DNA of 64,000 nt from Margaritifera margaritifera (lineage: Eukaryota > Mollusca > Bivalvia > Unionida > Margaritiferidae), in contig JAQPZY010000580.1 of assembly GCA_029931535.1 (NCBI GenBank), positions 1-64,000 on the forward strand, given 5' to 3'. The notes below the pieces were generated by a model. It made no database searches. It had not been told where the DNA came from and saw nothing but the letters and a program-made list of their open reading frames with translations. Made by a program: the position numbers and the translations under genes. Positions 34,823 to 47,630 of this stretch are shown here, in pieces (the stretch's first letter is position 1; each line of letters starts with the position of its first letter).

Positions 34823-35030
34823 TCAGTAGTGTTTATCTCTGCACTCGTTTGAGACTCGATAGTACTGTTCAAACTTGGCAAAGATCTTCAAAAATTCATC
34901 CCACTTCCACACTGATTCTAACTCTACCATTCTATCTACTGAAATAATCATGTTTTGTAGTTTAGGTATGGAGTAAAATTTGACTTCAATGAAACAGTGA
35001 TGCTGCTCACCAATTATCCAATAATCTTTA
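34823..35030 (-). CDS. Terminal coding exon of an unidentified host gene
   Basis: An acceptor 'gccatctttag' leads into a frame (one base, then codons) running to a TGA at 34823-34825, followed 100 nt later by AATAAA. The C-terminal product of about 68 residues reads 'DYWIIGEQHHCFIEVKFYS', 'PKLQNMIISVDRMVELESVW' and 'DEFLKIFAKFEQYYRVSNEC', a highly protein-like, probably alpha-helical and soluble sequence. There are no stops or oddities. I do not recognise the family. The remaining exons should be upstream on the minus strand (higher coordinates); a CpG-richer, TATA-containing block at 41.2-41.65 kb is one possible promoter. Confidence 0.58.
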
Positions 35031-35637
35031 CTAAAGATGGCTTTAAACATTCTCATTCAATGCAATGAAGTGTAATAACATTTTGTTTTTTCATAATACA
35101 CCTATGATTTATCTAACTTCAAGGAATGGGTTGTTCCACTCTGAGTACTTTACCTATGCAAATCAGCCTAATGAGCTCTGCAACAGCAATGCTAAAATTG
35201 ATTCGCAACATAAAATCATCCTATCTACTGTCAGTCAATTAAGTAATCTATGGAATCATGGTTGTTATCTCTGTCCACCGTTATCTTTTATCTGTCTCTA
35301 TGACAATCAACTGTATAAACTCCCCAGTGGTTATAGGTTTCCATAAACATAAACATAAAGCTAAGCTAATGATGACTATTTACTGCTTAAACAGACTACA
35401 GGTTATGCGCACATATTATGGTGCTAATAAAGGTCTAAGACTCTCCCACTTTTTCATAATATTAATTGAATATCGTGTTTTATTAACATGACTGTGTCTG
35501 AGCGGCTGAGAGCAACAAAAGTCATGTTTTTCACGTGACACTGTGGGATGGCAGATTTGCCTCTATGACAATTGACAAATGAGACAAGAAAATATAAAAC
35601 TTTTGTAAGGTCAGATATAGCCTATGTCAAAATGGTG

Positions 35638-35822
35638 CAAACAATCAAAGCCTGACTTGGTCATAATATCACAGCACGGGCTGGCAAATTACATCCATTC
35701 ATCAGTTGTTAAGGTGCTAATGTTCAAATATGGTACCAGCCTAACACTGTGTAAAAGACGTGGGAAGGACTGTTCATTGCCTACCAGAGCTGTGATATTA
35801 TGACTATGTCAGGAATTGTTTG
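35638..35822. mobile_element. Short hairpin/MITE-like element with about 36-bp inverted ends
   Basis: The left arm 35638-35675 (...gacttggtcataatatcaca) and right arm 35789-35822 (tgtgatattatgactatgtc...) are reverse complements with few mismatches. They enclose about 113 bp of non-coding DNA. No target duplication was firmly seen. Confidence 0.55.
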
Positions 35823-35829
35823 TTTGTGG

Positions 35830-38800
35830 TAAATCACCATCAGCTATAGAATCTGCAAATTCTGTTGCTATGGAATAGAGTACGAACTGAATTTCCAGTT
35901 GTCCATTGGAGGAGAAAAGGTTACTTTATGACACACTGACTAATATATAAATATTTTCATATTTTAAATAACATAGTATCATGTGTTACCGAGATTACAC
36001 TGACACTGTAGTTGTGGAACTTGTACATCGGATTATATAGACCCTGTGTGACAGGGGGCAGCTATCACCAGTGCATACAAAATGTTGCATGTTAGCTGTC
36101 TTTAGCATTTATCAAACAATTTTACTGGAATAACATGCGTGGTATATAATTTCCATATTCTAGGATGGTATATCTCAGTACGCCATCCCTGCTGCACAAC
36201 TGTGTATTATTTTCATTCAACATTCATTACCAGCCTTTTAGTGTTGTCAGTGGAGTGCATGAGGGTGTTTTGTTATTGGACTACAAACACTGCTGTTATT
36301 CTGTTGATGATCTTGATGATGTTTTTGATTTTTGTTTCTTAAAATTCTTTCATACTCTATGGACCTAAGCAAATATGTAATAGTGGTATTTTAGCATGTA
36401 GGACATTAAAGGTCAAAGTCACACTATTAAAACAAGATTATGGCTCAGTCTCATGTGGTCTGCTGTCAAGATGACAGCAGTTTTTGCTATCTGATTTCAC
36501 GTATCAGTTCAATTTTGTTTCAGGGCATATTAACAGACAGGTGCAAATATCAAGGTAATTCACACACATGGCTTGCGTTATGATTGATCAGTGGTACCTA
36601 CGACAACATATAAGTACTTATTAACTGAGAGTAGCTGATGTCTAATTAGTATACAATGCTGATCAAAACATTATCGAGTAACTGGCTAAAAACCTTTCAC
36701 ATCTAATTTTATTGGCATGATACAATAGGTCCATCTACCGATTATGTGCAACCAGTCAGATGCAAATCTCAGTCTTTAACACAACTTTACCATTAGCAAG
36801 TTTCAGTCCACACAAATCTGTTTATGTCTTTGTTTTACAAATGAAATGTTTAAAATGCCATTATTATACATATAGTGGCATAGAGTTGATTTGATTTGAT
36901 CTGACTTTACTTTCCATTATAATGCAGACTGCATGAATTCACATGTACTTGGAGGGAAGGGGGAGGGATCCTATTCCCCTCCCCTACCCCACCAGCGCAA
37001 AAAGCTTGGCAAACATTCCCAAGTCATAGAAAGTCTGACTTTGAAAGAAAATATACTTGCTATAGATTTTTTAATGCCTAATTTGTAAGCCTTATTTCCC
37101 ACCAGTGCCAATTATGCCACTATTTCCCTTCTTGAATATAGCTAAAATTGATTATATGCCCTGTGTACTGACTCCTGAGAAGATATTTTCAAGGATCACC
37201 TGTTTCTGATGATGTACCTTAAATGCATGCATTGAAGCAAACCAGGGAGTGTATACTTTTAGATTTCATTTGTGTAGGCAGTACAGTTAATAATCTTACC
37301 AAATCTATGTTGCCTTCAAGCAATAAAAATAAGCATACAATCAAATCTCATTGCATTTTCCAATCAGCCCTTTCGTGCACTGCATATTATGATCATGTCA
37401 CTAGTTTTCTGGATCATAACCTGGATGGCAGAATAACACAGACTTAGTGTTTAGCATTCATATTTGCTTGTTTTTATTAAAACCAAGAAGTCCTTCAATT
37501 CTCTAATGCATGCAAATGTTACTTAAACTTTCTAATTTAATACTTTGATAATAAATATACAAAACTTCAAACTGTTTTGTAATTATTTCACTTGATTCTC
37601 CACTACCCCTCACTTCTTCCGTATATATTGCCCCCCCCCCTCCCCCCGTCGAGATTGCGCTGTGACAACATCTGGGACAACTGTGAAAGCCTAATTGCAG
37701 CAATTTACTGCTGTCTTCTTAGGGCTTTTTTCTTGCTTTTTAAAATTATTATTCTTTGTATGATATGGTCAAAAATAAAAGACTCAGACATGGTTTTTCA
37801 AAATGTACTGGGTTTTGTACACAAATTTTAGAAATGTATGTCATGTCCTAGGTCTTCTTCACACTCATGGCATAATAAATTACTAAGTATAATCAACACT
37901 GTATGCACATAAATTCACATATATGGAAGCAGATTTTACAGAATATACACTTGTATACATGTATCATTCGCAGAAACATGTGACACATTTTGCAACAGGC
38001 AAGAAAAATGTATGAAAAAGCATGAACAAAAATTTACAGTAATCTAAATGACAGCAGATACATATATATAAACACAAAAAAACTACAAATGACAGTCATC
38101 CTTTTTTTTAGATCGTTACAAGTAAATGTATGTGTTTGATAAAGTGATTAATGATTAAGAGGCTTTTCACTTACGTGTGATTATATTGCCTGAGAAGGCC
38201 ATTAGTTGGTGGAGTAAAAGTCTGTTCCAACAGTAGTTGTGACTGTCTATCTGCAGATAGATCACTTCGAGAAAATATGATACATTACAGGTTCGGATAG
38301 CCCTTTCACTGATCTAATGGGAACGTCAAAGCTTCAAAATCAAAATTCTAAGCAATACACAGCAGAATAAGCAATTCATTTATAATATTTTCATAAAAAT
38401 GTAATTCAATGGTATAAGAAAAACTAGGTTAGCATGTCTGCCAATTTGAAGATGGTTCAAAGACTTGCTGCATATAGCTGCCAAAATACTTTGTAATAAG
38501 AAATTACAGAAATTGCAATGCATAGTAGTATGATAGATTTGAAAATGGTTACAGCATTTGCCATTAAACTCCTCTCAAGGTGACTAATCATTGTTATTAA
38601 GAAATCTCGATTCAAACACCTCTTACGTATCCACTGAATGACTGAAATAATACATCACTTAGAAATCTCAACTTGGCCTCAAAGCTAAAGATAATAGACT
38701 AGTGATTGCTTCAATGAATTTTAAACACATTGAGCTTAGAACCGACCTACTTCTATTTTGGATATCACCACTACTTTTAATTACTATTCACATATCAATA

Positions 38801-41215
38801 TGCCAACATGTTAAATATCACACAGCAGTGCTTTTTTAGTTAGCCTGCACATACAAACATTACTGCTACGTATATATTGCATCTACTCTTAGCATACTGA
38901 TCAATTTAAAACCTGTCATCCTAATAGCTCCTACTTTCTCCAACTACATTTGTTGGAGTATTCTGGAGAGGTATGGACATTTGCATTTGGAGTTGAATTC
39001 TTTGTAGCCAGCACCATCATAACATTGACCACCAGCATTGGCTGCTGGACACTAAAAAAGTGCTCATACAACTTTCAATTTCTAGATCTACCAGGGGCCG
39101 CCAACTGACAGCTTTTAGTGGGAGAATGAGCCTCAAGAACTTATCAGCACAGAGCAGTTGATGGTCCAGTTTTTCTTACTTTTAGGGCTCAATTGATGGC
39201 CATTGAAACCTTGTTAATGGATTAAATTTTAGAAGAGTCTATTGACCTAGCAGACCTAACAGCAAAAATGTATTTTGCCAAATCATTGTGACCTACACAG
39301 AATACTTTGTAATTGATCCAAAAACTAATCCTGAAATAATCAGAATGGTTGGGTGGTGGAAAATTCAAAAGTTTTCTTTGCAAACTGTACATTTTCTCAA
39401 ACCCTCTTCAATTGGACAACAATGCTGTCGCTGTTCCATCATTCTTGGCTTGATCAGGAATAGGTTTTGAATGCTCCATATGTGGATTTATATGTAAAGT
39501 GAACAGATGTATGAAACGTAGGAAATTTAATTAAATTTTTCTTTGAATTGTTAAATAAACATTTAAAACTAAATGTGCTGTTTTTGTTCTCTGTGACATA
39601 TATTTGCAATAATAATGGAAAATTAAGGAATGCAATAAACCAAAAAAAAAAACAAAAAACAAAGAAAGTATCCACAAACAATAATCCATATATAAGTCTT
39701 GTAAAGTCTTCAGAAGAAAAAAAATAATAAATATGCAAATTAATGATGGTCAATCATATTGTAACGTGCGGGACTATACTTTACAAATTAGAACCTTATC
39801 AGAGGTATATACCGCCGCGATTTATACCATATATGTGTCATCAACGTACTTAGTAATATGCTGCCACCACCCCTAAAGAAAGGGGAGAAATGTGTGAAGA
39901 GAGAGATAAGATGAAGAAAAGAAGAAGTAAAAGACCAAGTAGAATAGATGAGACTGTTTAGAATTTCTTTCATGAACCCAGCTACTGCTACAGTTCTGGA
40001 AATGTAACATAACACCGAGAGAGAGAGAGAGAGAACTAATGGTGTGTAATATGGTAAATCTTAGAGTGATAGAAAGAGCGAATCAAAAATAAATACAGTT
40101 ATGATTAGAGAGAGTTCTAGAGTTAAACAGCTACTGGAACTACTGATTTATATCTATATTTTCTCCAAAAAGAGCTCTCCCCACAATCACTAGATGATAG
40201 TGAGAATCAAGAAGTATGATGGAGAGACTAAAGGTGAATGACAGAGAGACTAGAGAAGAATATTATAAACAGTAAGGATGAACACTGCTCTGCTTCCATA
40301 ATTCTGCAACTCTGTCTGGTGTTCAATCCTTATCTGTGGAAAAAGAGACAATAGAAAAGTTGAGGCAAAGAAGTAATGACAAATAGGATAGAGAGAAGAA
40401 AGGATAAACAAAGAAACAACTAAGTCGCTGAAATCGCCTACCACACAAGGGTCTGTCCCCCAATTGGACTTTCTTAACCTGAATGGATTTTTTAATAGCA
40501 CACAGACAAAGTTAAGGTTGCTAGAATGTGTATTGAGAACTGCAGCCTTTTATGATGAACAAGACAAACATGATAATAAATTCATCAATATCACAATAAA
40601 AGAATTCATGCTTTATATTAATACAGTATAATTTATCTATGCTCCTTAATGTAGTATAGTACTTTATAACAATCCACAGAGTGAATAGTAGTCAAATTGT
40701 TAATAAAATATATGACTGGAAATGTTTAAGTATACAAGAATTTATATTACAGTTGCAAATAAAAGAAAATGATCACAACTCACTACAATCTTTTGATTTG
40801 CTTATATCTCAACCATTAACTATCTTAATGTTGAAGCAAACGGGGGGTGGGGGGGAGGGGTGATGTGATGTCTACTCAAAACAAACACACCAACAAAAAT
40901 AAATTATTTTGAGATTTTGTGTTATGAACCTACACTTTTTAATAGAAGAAAAAGTATTTTGTGTATCCATGTTTTAGAGAGAGTATATAGAGATATACAA
41001 TACTGCTAATGCCTGTAGTCTGCTACTTCTGGATCACTGACGTTTCCATTGACATGAAATTCACTTCAGTAGAAAGAGAAATATGAAAGTTTCTCTAAAT
41101 CTTAATAACAGTATTAACCGATTAAAACAAATATTCTTCAAACAAATCTTTTGCGTTATTACCTCTTCTAAATGTACCCCACCCAATACTATCCCAAAAA
41201 TAAATTTTGCGTAAT
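35830..41215. other. Long non-coding stretch (probably intron)
   Basis: No supported exon. It holds G/C-run tracts: 'ggagggaagggggaggga' followed by 'tcccctcccctacccc' (36951-36992, can form a hairpin), a C-run at 37630-37647, a (GA)n tract at 40017-40034 and a G-run block at 40842-40860. Confidence 0.4.
40841..40862 (+). other. Potential G-quadruplex
   Basis: Three long G runs (6, 7 and 4 Gs) separated by single T and A. This can supply four or more G-tracts of three on the plus strand, in otherwise AT-rich DNA. Confidence 0.4.
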
Positions 41216-41219
41216 ACTA

Positions 41220-41650
41220 GTAACGACACTGACTGCAGGGATGCAACTCTAACGTTATCCGCCAGTCGAGGTTTATATACTCTGGGTACAAACCTCAACC
41301 TCTGTGAACCCTGACATCACGAATAAAACGCGGACTCCTGATACCGAAAGGTATTATGGGATTTTCCACTGTAAGGAAAAACGAGATGCCTCATGACCGG
41401 ATTGCTACAAAAATTGAACTTCTGCTGATATTGTTAGTGCTAATACATGGTAACTGCCAATATGTATCATCCTAAACTCCAGTGAGATTAAAACCATCAA
41501 CAACTATCGCATATCCATTACGAATTTGAGCTCGGGAATGTGGCAATCGACGAGCACGTTTTGAGTAGACTGTACATGGTGAGGCGCCGAAAGGGAAATA
41601 CAAAGAGTAAAGTTGGACACCTCTACAATCTAGGGCTGTTACAATATCAT
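41220..41650 (-). promoter_or_regulatory. CpG-richer block with TATA box, possible promoter or first exon
   Basis: This block has many CpGs (for example 'gaggcgccgaaag', 'cacgaataaaacgcgg') compared with its surroundings. On the minus strand 'agtatataaacc' (about 41272-41282) is followed about 35-45 nt later by a 'tcagt' initiator-like site. A minus-strand ATG at 41575-41577 begins MYSLLKTCSS but meets a stop after 19 codons unless spliced. Direction and target gene are uncertain. Confidence 0.25.
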
Positions 41651-42337
41651 CTTAAATTTGATCAACCATTCATTAGCACACAATTAACACTTACCTAGAA
41701 ATTGAGCTGTCTGTCTTGTCCCTGAAAGAAAGTGAAACTACATGTATTCGCTATCTTGTTATAATTTGTGTGTTATATTTAATATTGTTCTCATTATTTC
41801 ATTATTGTATTCATTATCTTCTGTCATCTCATTACACTAATTTCACACCACAATCGAAAATTCATGGATACAAAAGCTTCATTGCCTGCAGCCTTGTCAA
41901 CAAAATACAGCCAACTTTTTTCTCAAAATCCCTCTAAACCAATTACAAATGTGTCAATAAGACATTGGTGCCCCTGTCAATAAGATGCAATTTAAGGGCA
42001 CAGTTTTAAGCAAAACAAAAACAGAGGCCACAACTCTGTAAAGATTTGTTTGAAAAATAGTAACCAGAAGACTTGACTGACATCTTGTCAATGTACATCT
42101 TTAAGTCAAATTTGCTCTGAATCCATTAAATCCTTAAAGGTTATTGCGCCTAAATTAAACTGCAATTGAAGGGAAAAGTTCAACATAAAACGGGCCATAA
42201 ATTTGCTAAACTCTGTTGGAAAGCTGCTAACAAGAGTCCCTTGATGGGACTGACACTCTACTGAAGGACGAGAATTTCCAGGAATCCAAAAATGTTTCAT
42301 ATTAACTGCTGAGTGCTTAAACCATCTGGCACCTATA

Positions 42338-42575
42338 TTTCATTTAGGAGCAACTACACATCATAATAAATCTTTTGGTGAAAACCCCATGTCGACATGA
42401 CCATCCATTTAGGGGAAATAGCAAAAACAAGATTTTCAATATTGCAGCCATACTGAATACAAGATCACTGCCATTTCCGTTTGTGACCAACTAGATTTCA
42501 TAAGCAGTCTTTTGATGAAAACCCCATGTCAATATGACCATCCATACCGGAGAAGTGGCCAGATTGGTTTGCTTT
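42338..42575 (+). repeat. Family B tandem units (about 138 bp), two copies
   Basis: 'cttttggtgaaaaccccatg' at about 42372 and its near-copy at about 42510 define a 138-bp period. Each is followed by 'atatgaccatccat'. Confidence 0.75.
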
Positions 42576-42954
42576 TTTTTCGTGTTTTCAGGGTTGATAT
42601 GCTTTAAACAAAATTGTGATGCAACTAGATGAATGGTGAACAATTTGCCAACATAAATATACCCTGTCTGTTCCGCATCCCCCTTACCCTCATGATCGAG
42701 ATAAGTCTAATACTCAAACCAGAATGTAATCAACAATTGCATAGCTTGCCTCAACAAAACTTGTAGTAGTCTCCAGTAGCCACTGTAAACATTAAATATC
42801 ATGCAGAAAATAAATTCAGATTAAAGTGATTTTGGTTTATGAAATGTTGGCCCACGTGGGGCATAAAAGACATCAACAAATAAAAAAGATGATCACAATT
42901 ATTCCTATTTTCAGCTGTACTGGTTCAAAAGGGCCTTCTGTCATGGCTAGGATT

Positions 42955-43185
42955 CATATAGCATGGAAAAATGTATGTGGTTGCGAACTAAGCACAAAAA
43001 CTTAACCTAAGTTTGTTAAGCATAAAATGTAGGTCTTAACTACCTTCTTGGTTGCAAAGGTGTACTACTAACAGAGATGCATCCAATTATCAAGTTTCAT
43101 GATTTAAGCATAAACAGCGACCAATAAACAAACTTTAAGCACCAATTTCCAACACAGTCACTGAAGGTAAATGCAAAAACTTAAC
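42955..43185 (-). repeat. Family A dispersed repeat copy
   Basis: The reverse complement of the unit at 1-800: 'caaaaacttaacctaagt', 'aaatgtaggtc', 'actaacagagatgcatccaa', 'caagtttcatgatt' and 'atgcaaaaacttaacc' in the same order. Confidence 0.65.
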
Positions 43186-43286
43186 CATGAATGTACAAAT
43201 AATGTACAGGAGGTAGATGTTATTGAACCCACTTCAAACTGCTGCCAAAGACCAAGGAAGAAAGAATGGTTGAAATGCAGTGCGGT

Positions 43287-43288
<2 letters not shown>

Positions 43289-43343
<55 letters not shown>
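43289..43343. repeat. (TA)n microsatellite
   Basis: About 27 TA units. Confidence 0.95.
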
Positions 43344-43345
<2 letters not shown>

Positions 43346-43684
43346 TTTTACATGTGCAGAGGTCAATGATGGGGGTAGTACAATAGCTCTCCTCTTTTTC
43401 ATAGAAGAACTGCAACAGTAACTGCTGTCATATACTGCATCTAGCTGCAAGTGAAAAAGGGCAATAAATCACACGACCACAAGTTTTATAGCATTTCAAG
43501 AAACTGCAAGACAAGTTGTGTTCACAAGATTTTGTCCTCCATTGCATTCAGCTGCATGACAAACAGGACAATAACTATACTGGCCAAAAAGAATTTCCTG
43601 AAATCCAAGATAAACGGTTTCTTTCTTTTTAACTTCTGTGTGTTGAAACCATCTGGCAATTATAATGGCTGTATTCTTGAGTGA

Positions 43685-44340
43685 TAAAAAGATTTGCATG
43701 ATGGCTATCGTGGTGGCCATACTGTACGTAAGATTGACAGCATTTTAATTTAGAACCAAATAGACATCATATAAAGTCTTTTGGTGAAAACCCATGTCGG
43801 TATGACCATCCATCTAGGTAGTGATACAAAAAAATTGATGATGACCATTGTGGTGCCATATTGGATGCAAGATCAACAACATTTTCATTTAGGACTAACA
43901 ATACATCACAGGAAGTCTTTTGGTGACAACCCCATGTCAACAAGACCATCCATTCTTGAGATGTACCAACACAATTTTCAAGCTGGCTACAATGGTGGTC
44001 ATATCGGATGTTAGATTGGCATCATTTTCATTTAGAACCAACTAGACATCATAAGAAATCTTCTGGTGAAAACCCAATGTTGATTATAACTTTCCATTCA
44101 GGTGGCACAGCGATAAGATTTATTAAGATGACTGCTGTTGCAGCCATAGTAGATATCAAATCAGCACCATTTAGACATCATCAGAAGTCTTTCAGTGAAA
44201 ACCCATTTTGAAATGACCATCTGTTCAGGAAGAGTACTTACAACAAGGTTTTCAAGATTGCTACTATGGGGGCCATATAAGCTGTCCAAGCGTCACCATT
44301 TTCAAAAAGGATCAACTAGACCTTGGGATGAATGTTTGTG
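43685..44340 (+). repeat. Family B array, about four to five units
   Basis: 'gtcttttggtgaaaaccc'-type markers occur near 43777, 43916, 44058 and 44185. Each unit also has a 'gatggctatcgtggtggccatact' box and 'accattttcatttagaaccaactagacatc'-type text. Periods are about 127-142 bp. Confidence 0.78.
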
Positions 44341-44509
44341 TAAAGTTTAATGGCAATCCTCCATGCGGTTATGGAGGAGAATTGATTAAAAATTTGTGCT
44401 TAAATAATTAACATAACAGGTGCAAAGTTTCATGGCAATCACTTGAAATCTGTCAGATTAGCACAAGATTATGTCATAGATTAATGCATCATGCTAGAAA
44501 AAGCAAGGA

Positions 44510-44830
44510 CAGTGTGATTGGTTGAAACGCACAACTTCAGATAAAGACCATAATATTTCCCAAGATTCCTGTCAATCCACTGAAATCTGTGATACTGGTT
44601 GCTTTCACAATGTTGTTATACACTACATCCAGGTCAAAAAGAGCAATAACTCTTTGGAGTACAAGGATTTGTCATTATGTGCATCTTCAGATGATGATCA
44701 AAATATATATTAAATTTCATAGTAATTCACCAAGATTAGTTGGGTACACAAGATTATTCAGCTGCAAGAAAAAAACGTGCAATAACTCTAACAACATGAG
44801 ACACCTGAAGGGAATGACAAACTACTAGCC
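44510..44830 (+). repeat. Dispersed repeat ('gggcaataactctt' family), copy 1
   Basis: It shares 'attggttga', 'ccataatatttcccaag', 'caatccactgaaa', 'gcaataactctt' and 'atgtgcatcttcaga' in order with 46865-47110, and partly with 43400-43680. It tends to sit next to B arrays, so the two may be parts of one composite element. Confidence 0.65.
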
Positions 44831-44934
44831 AAAAAGAATTTCATCGAATTCAGTATAAGACCATTTTTTCTTTCGAACTGCTGAGTATTGAAACCAACTC
44901 CAGGACCTATATTCTTTAGTGACTACAAGATTTT

Positions 44935-45935
44935 AAAGATGGCCAACATAGTGTCCATATTAGATGTAAGATTGGCACCATTTTAATTTAGGGCCAACCA
45001 GACCCCATAAGTATGTGGGTGAATATCTCAAATTGATATGACTACCCATTTAGAAGGAATAGCAAAAACAGGATTTTCGAGATGGCCATCATGGTAGCCA
45101 TATTGGATGTAAGATGGTACAATTCTTGTTCAGAATCAACTAAATAGCATAAGAAGTATTTTGGTGCAAACCATATATCAATATGACTATCCATTTAGGA
45201 GGCAAAAGCAACAACAATATTTTCATGATAGCCACCATAGTGACCATATTAAATATCAGGTTGGCATCATTTTCATTTCGGACCAGCTGGACACCATATA
45301 AATCATATGGTGAAAACACCATGTTGATGTGACTTTCTGCTTAGTAGGAGTAGCAATAAGAAGATTTTCAAGATGACTGTCATAAAAGACACATTGGATG
45401 TCAGATTGGCACCATTTGCACTGATGACCAAAAATAAGAATTCTTTTGTTGAAAACCCCATGTTGATATGACCATCCATTCTGGAGAAGTAACAATATCA
45501 CGATTGTCAAGATAAACACCACGGTGGCCACACTGGAGGTCATATTGGCACCATTTTCATTTAGGACCAACTAGATATGATATGATGCCTTCTGGTGATA
45601 AACCCTTGTCAATATGACTTTACATTCAGGAAGAATAGCGAGAAGATGATTTTCAAAATGGCTGTCATGGTGGCCATACTGGATGTCTGAGAAGCAAACT
45701 ACACATCACAAGAAGTCTTTCGCTGAAAGTCCCTTTTTGATATGGCTACCCATTCAGGAGTAGTAGTAAAAACAAAATTTTCAACTGCAGCAGCCATATT
45801 GTATGTCCAAGCAGCACGACATTGTAAGAAATTTTCAGGTAAAAACCCAATGTCGATTGACCATCCATTCATAAGGAATAACAATAATTTCAAGAAAGCC
45901 ACTATGGCAGACATACCAGCCCAAACAAGACCTTT
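44935..45935 (+). repeat. Family B array, about seven units
   Basis: The 'ttttcaagatggccatcatgg' box and the 'ttggtgaaaacc' marker recur at about 130-150 bp (near 45160, 45305, 45440, 45585, 45720 and 45835). The array ends against the hAT-like gene remnant. Confidence 0.78.
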
Positions 45936-46195
45936 ACAGTAAAGCAGTGTATAGTTTTCTTTAAGTTAGACCCATTTTCAGTAAGGTGTAACAAAATATC
46001 ATGTTCTGCTGTTGTCAACTTGGAAAACATGCATTTGAAAAGTTCAGTAGTGTGATCTGATGCAGCGAAGGCAGCATTATGTTCAACTGAAAATTTCATA
46101 ACGTATTCTTAGACCTTAATAGCATCCAGTTCAGTTTCAGAAACTGTAGTTCCGAACCCCATGGAGATCAATGGCGTCTTACTAGATTTATCCAT
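45902..46195 (-). pseudogene. N-terminal fragment of a hAT/ZBED-like transposase-related protein
   Basis: Starting at an ATG at 46195 the minus strand reads 'MDKSSKTPLISMGFGTT' and 'SETELDAIKV', then a stop. In the same frame it resumes with 'EYVMKFSVEHNAAFAASDH' and 'TTELFKCMF'. The phrase 'EHNxxFAASDHxTxLFKxMF' is characteristic of a group of invertebrate hAT-like transposase-derived proteins, where it is normally followed by 'PDSKIA'. Here the sequence diverges right after it, so this is a 3'-truncated, single-stop pseudogene. Confidence 0.5.
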
Positions 46196-46679
46196 CCTTT
46201 TTTTAAAATTTCACATGGCGGGGGCAATCCGCTTTCCTGCCTTGAGCAATAATGATGTCTGATGAATGTAATTACTGCCTTCCCTGCAGTGTTCCTAAGA
46301 ATCTGAAAATATTACTTTTTATATTTCTGTGCAGTTTCAACTTGTTAAGAGGATGATTGTCCCTTTCGCTGTCAACATGCTTTTGTTTGTTGGACAATAT
46401 TTCTAGACAATGCTGTAAGCTAAAGCTTGATCATGCAGGTGTTCTGCATGAAAACAATCAGCAGATTAAAGCATCTAAGGTACAACTGTAAACTCAGTCT
46501 GGTTTTCTGACCTTCTCCACTGAATCTAATCTAAAATCCTGGATCCAGACAAAACCCAAACAAGCCAATATCCAGATTTGACTGCAACAATCACATTTTT
46601 GGATTTTTTGCTATTATTCCATAAATTCGTAATGTAAGGCTCATTTCAATAAGGCCTATGAACAACTTGTAAGTTTTTT

Positions 46680-47115
46680 CAGGTCTGTTTTGGCATCCAT
46701 AGTGGATGTCCATGTGACATCATTTTTATTTAGGATCAACTAGACCTAGGGATGAGTGTGTGTATAAAGCTTCATGGCAATCCTCCAGGTAGTTTAGGAG
46801 GAATGATGACAGAAAACAAGCCATCCCATAAGTTTTTCTGGCCTATGGTCAGTAGAACTAAAAAGTACAAAGTAATTGGTTGATATGCACATTGTGAGTT
46901 GGTGGCCATAATATTTACCAAGTTTCATGACAATCCACTGAAAACTGAGACATTCAAAAGATTGTCTGACATTGTATTCAGCTGCAAGTCAAAATGGGCA
47001 ATAACTCTTACAAATATTTGGGAGCAAAGTGATTTGTTGATATGTGCATCTTCAGACAACTATAATAATTACCAAGTTTCATGGCAATTCATAGTTATGA
47101 TGCAATGAAGGGCAA
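46680..47115 (+). repeat. B-like unit followed by 'gggcaataactctt' repeat, copy 2
   Basis: 46680-46800 has 'ccatagtggatgtccatgtg' and 'tttaggatcaactagacct'; 46865-47110 matches 44510-44790. The unit order matches the one around 44.2-44.8 kb. Confidence 0.6.
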
Positions 47116-47630
47116 AGTTCTATGTCAAACTGGGGCTACAAATTTGATTTGATTCCTCAAAGTCCTTCAAAAGTTAATGAGCAGATACATGAGTGTGACG
47201 TTACCTTGACGTTACCTCCGATATTCAAACTAAATTAATTGGATGAGAAAATGTTTTCCCACCCCTGTGATATTAAATTGTACACACCTACTTCGATATT
47301 GCTTTAGTAATATCCATGTATGTATGTCAACTTGTAAATATGTATTTTGCCAAAGAGAAAGAGAGAGAGATATAGGGAGGAAAATAATGGATTGACAATG
47401 CAATGATTTTTAAAATTTATTTGCACAAGTTTTCTTAACTTGTAAATATTGTCAATAACAGAGGGCTCAAGGGAAATAACCTGTACTCAAACCCTCTATA
47501 AATAATGACATTATTACTACTATAGGTATATGCAGGTCTGATGGGATTTGTGCACAAATGTAAATATTGTTGTCAATAAAACATGGGCTGACCCAGCAAA
47601 ACATCGTCAGATTGTTATATATACTAACAC

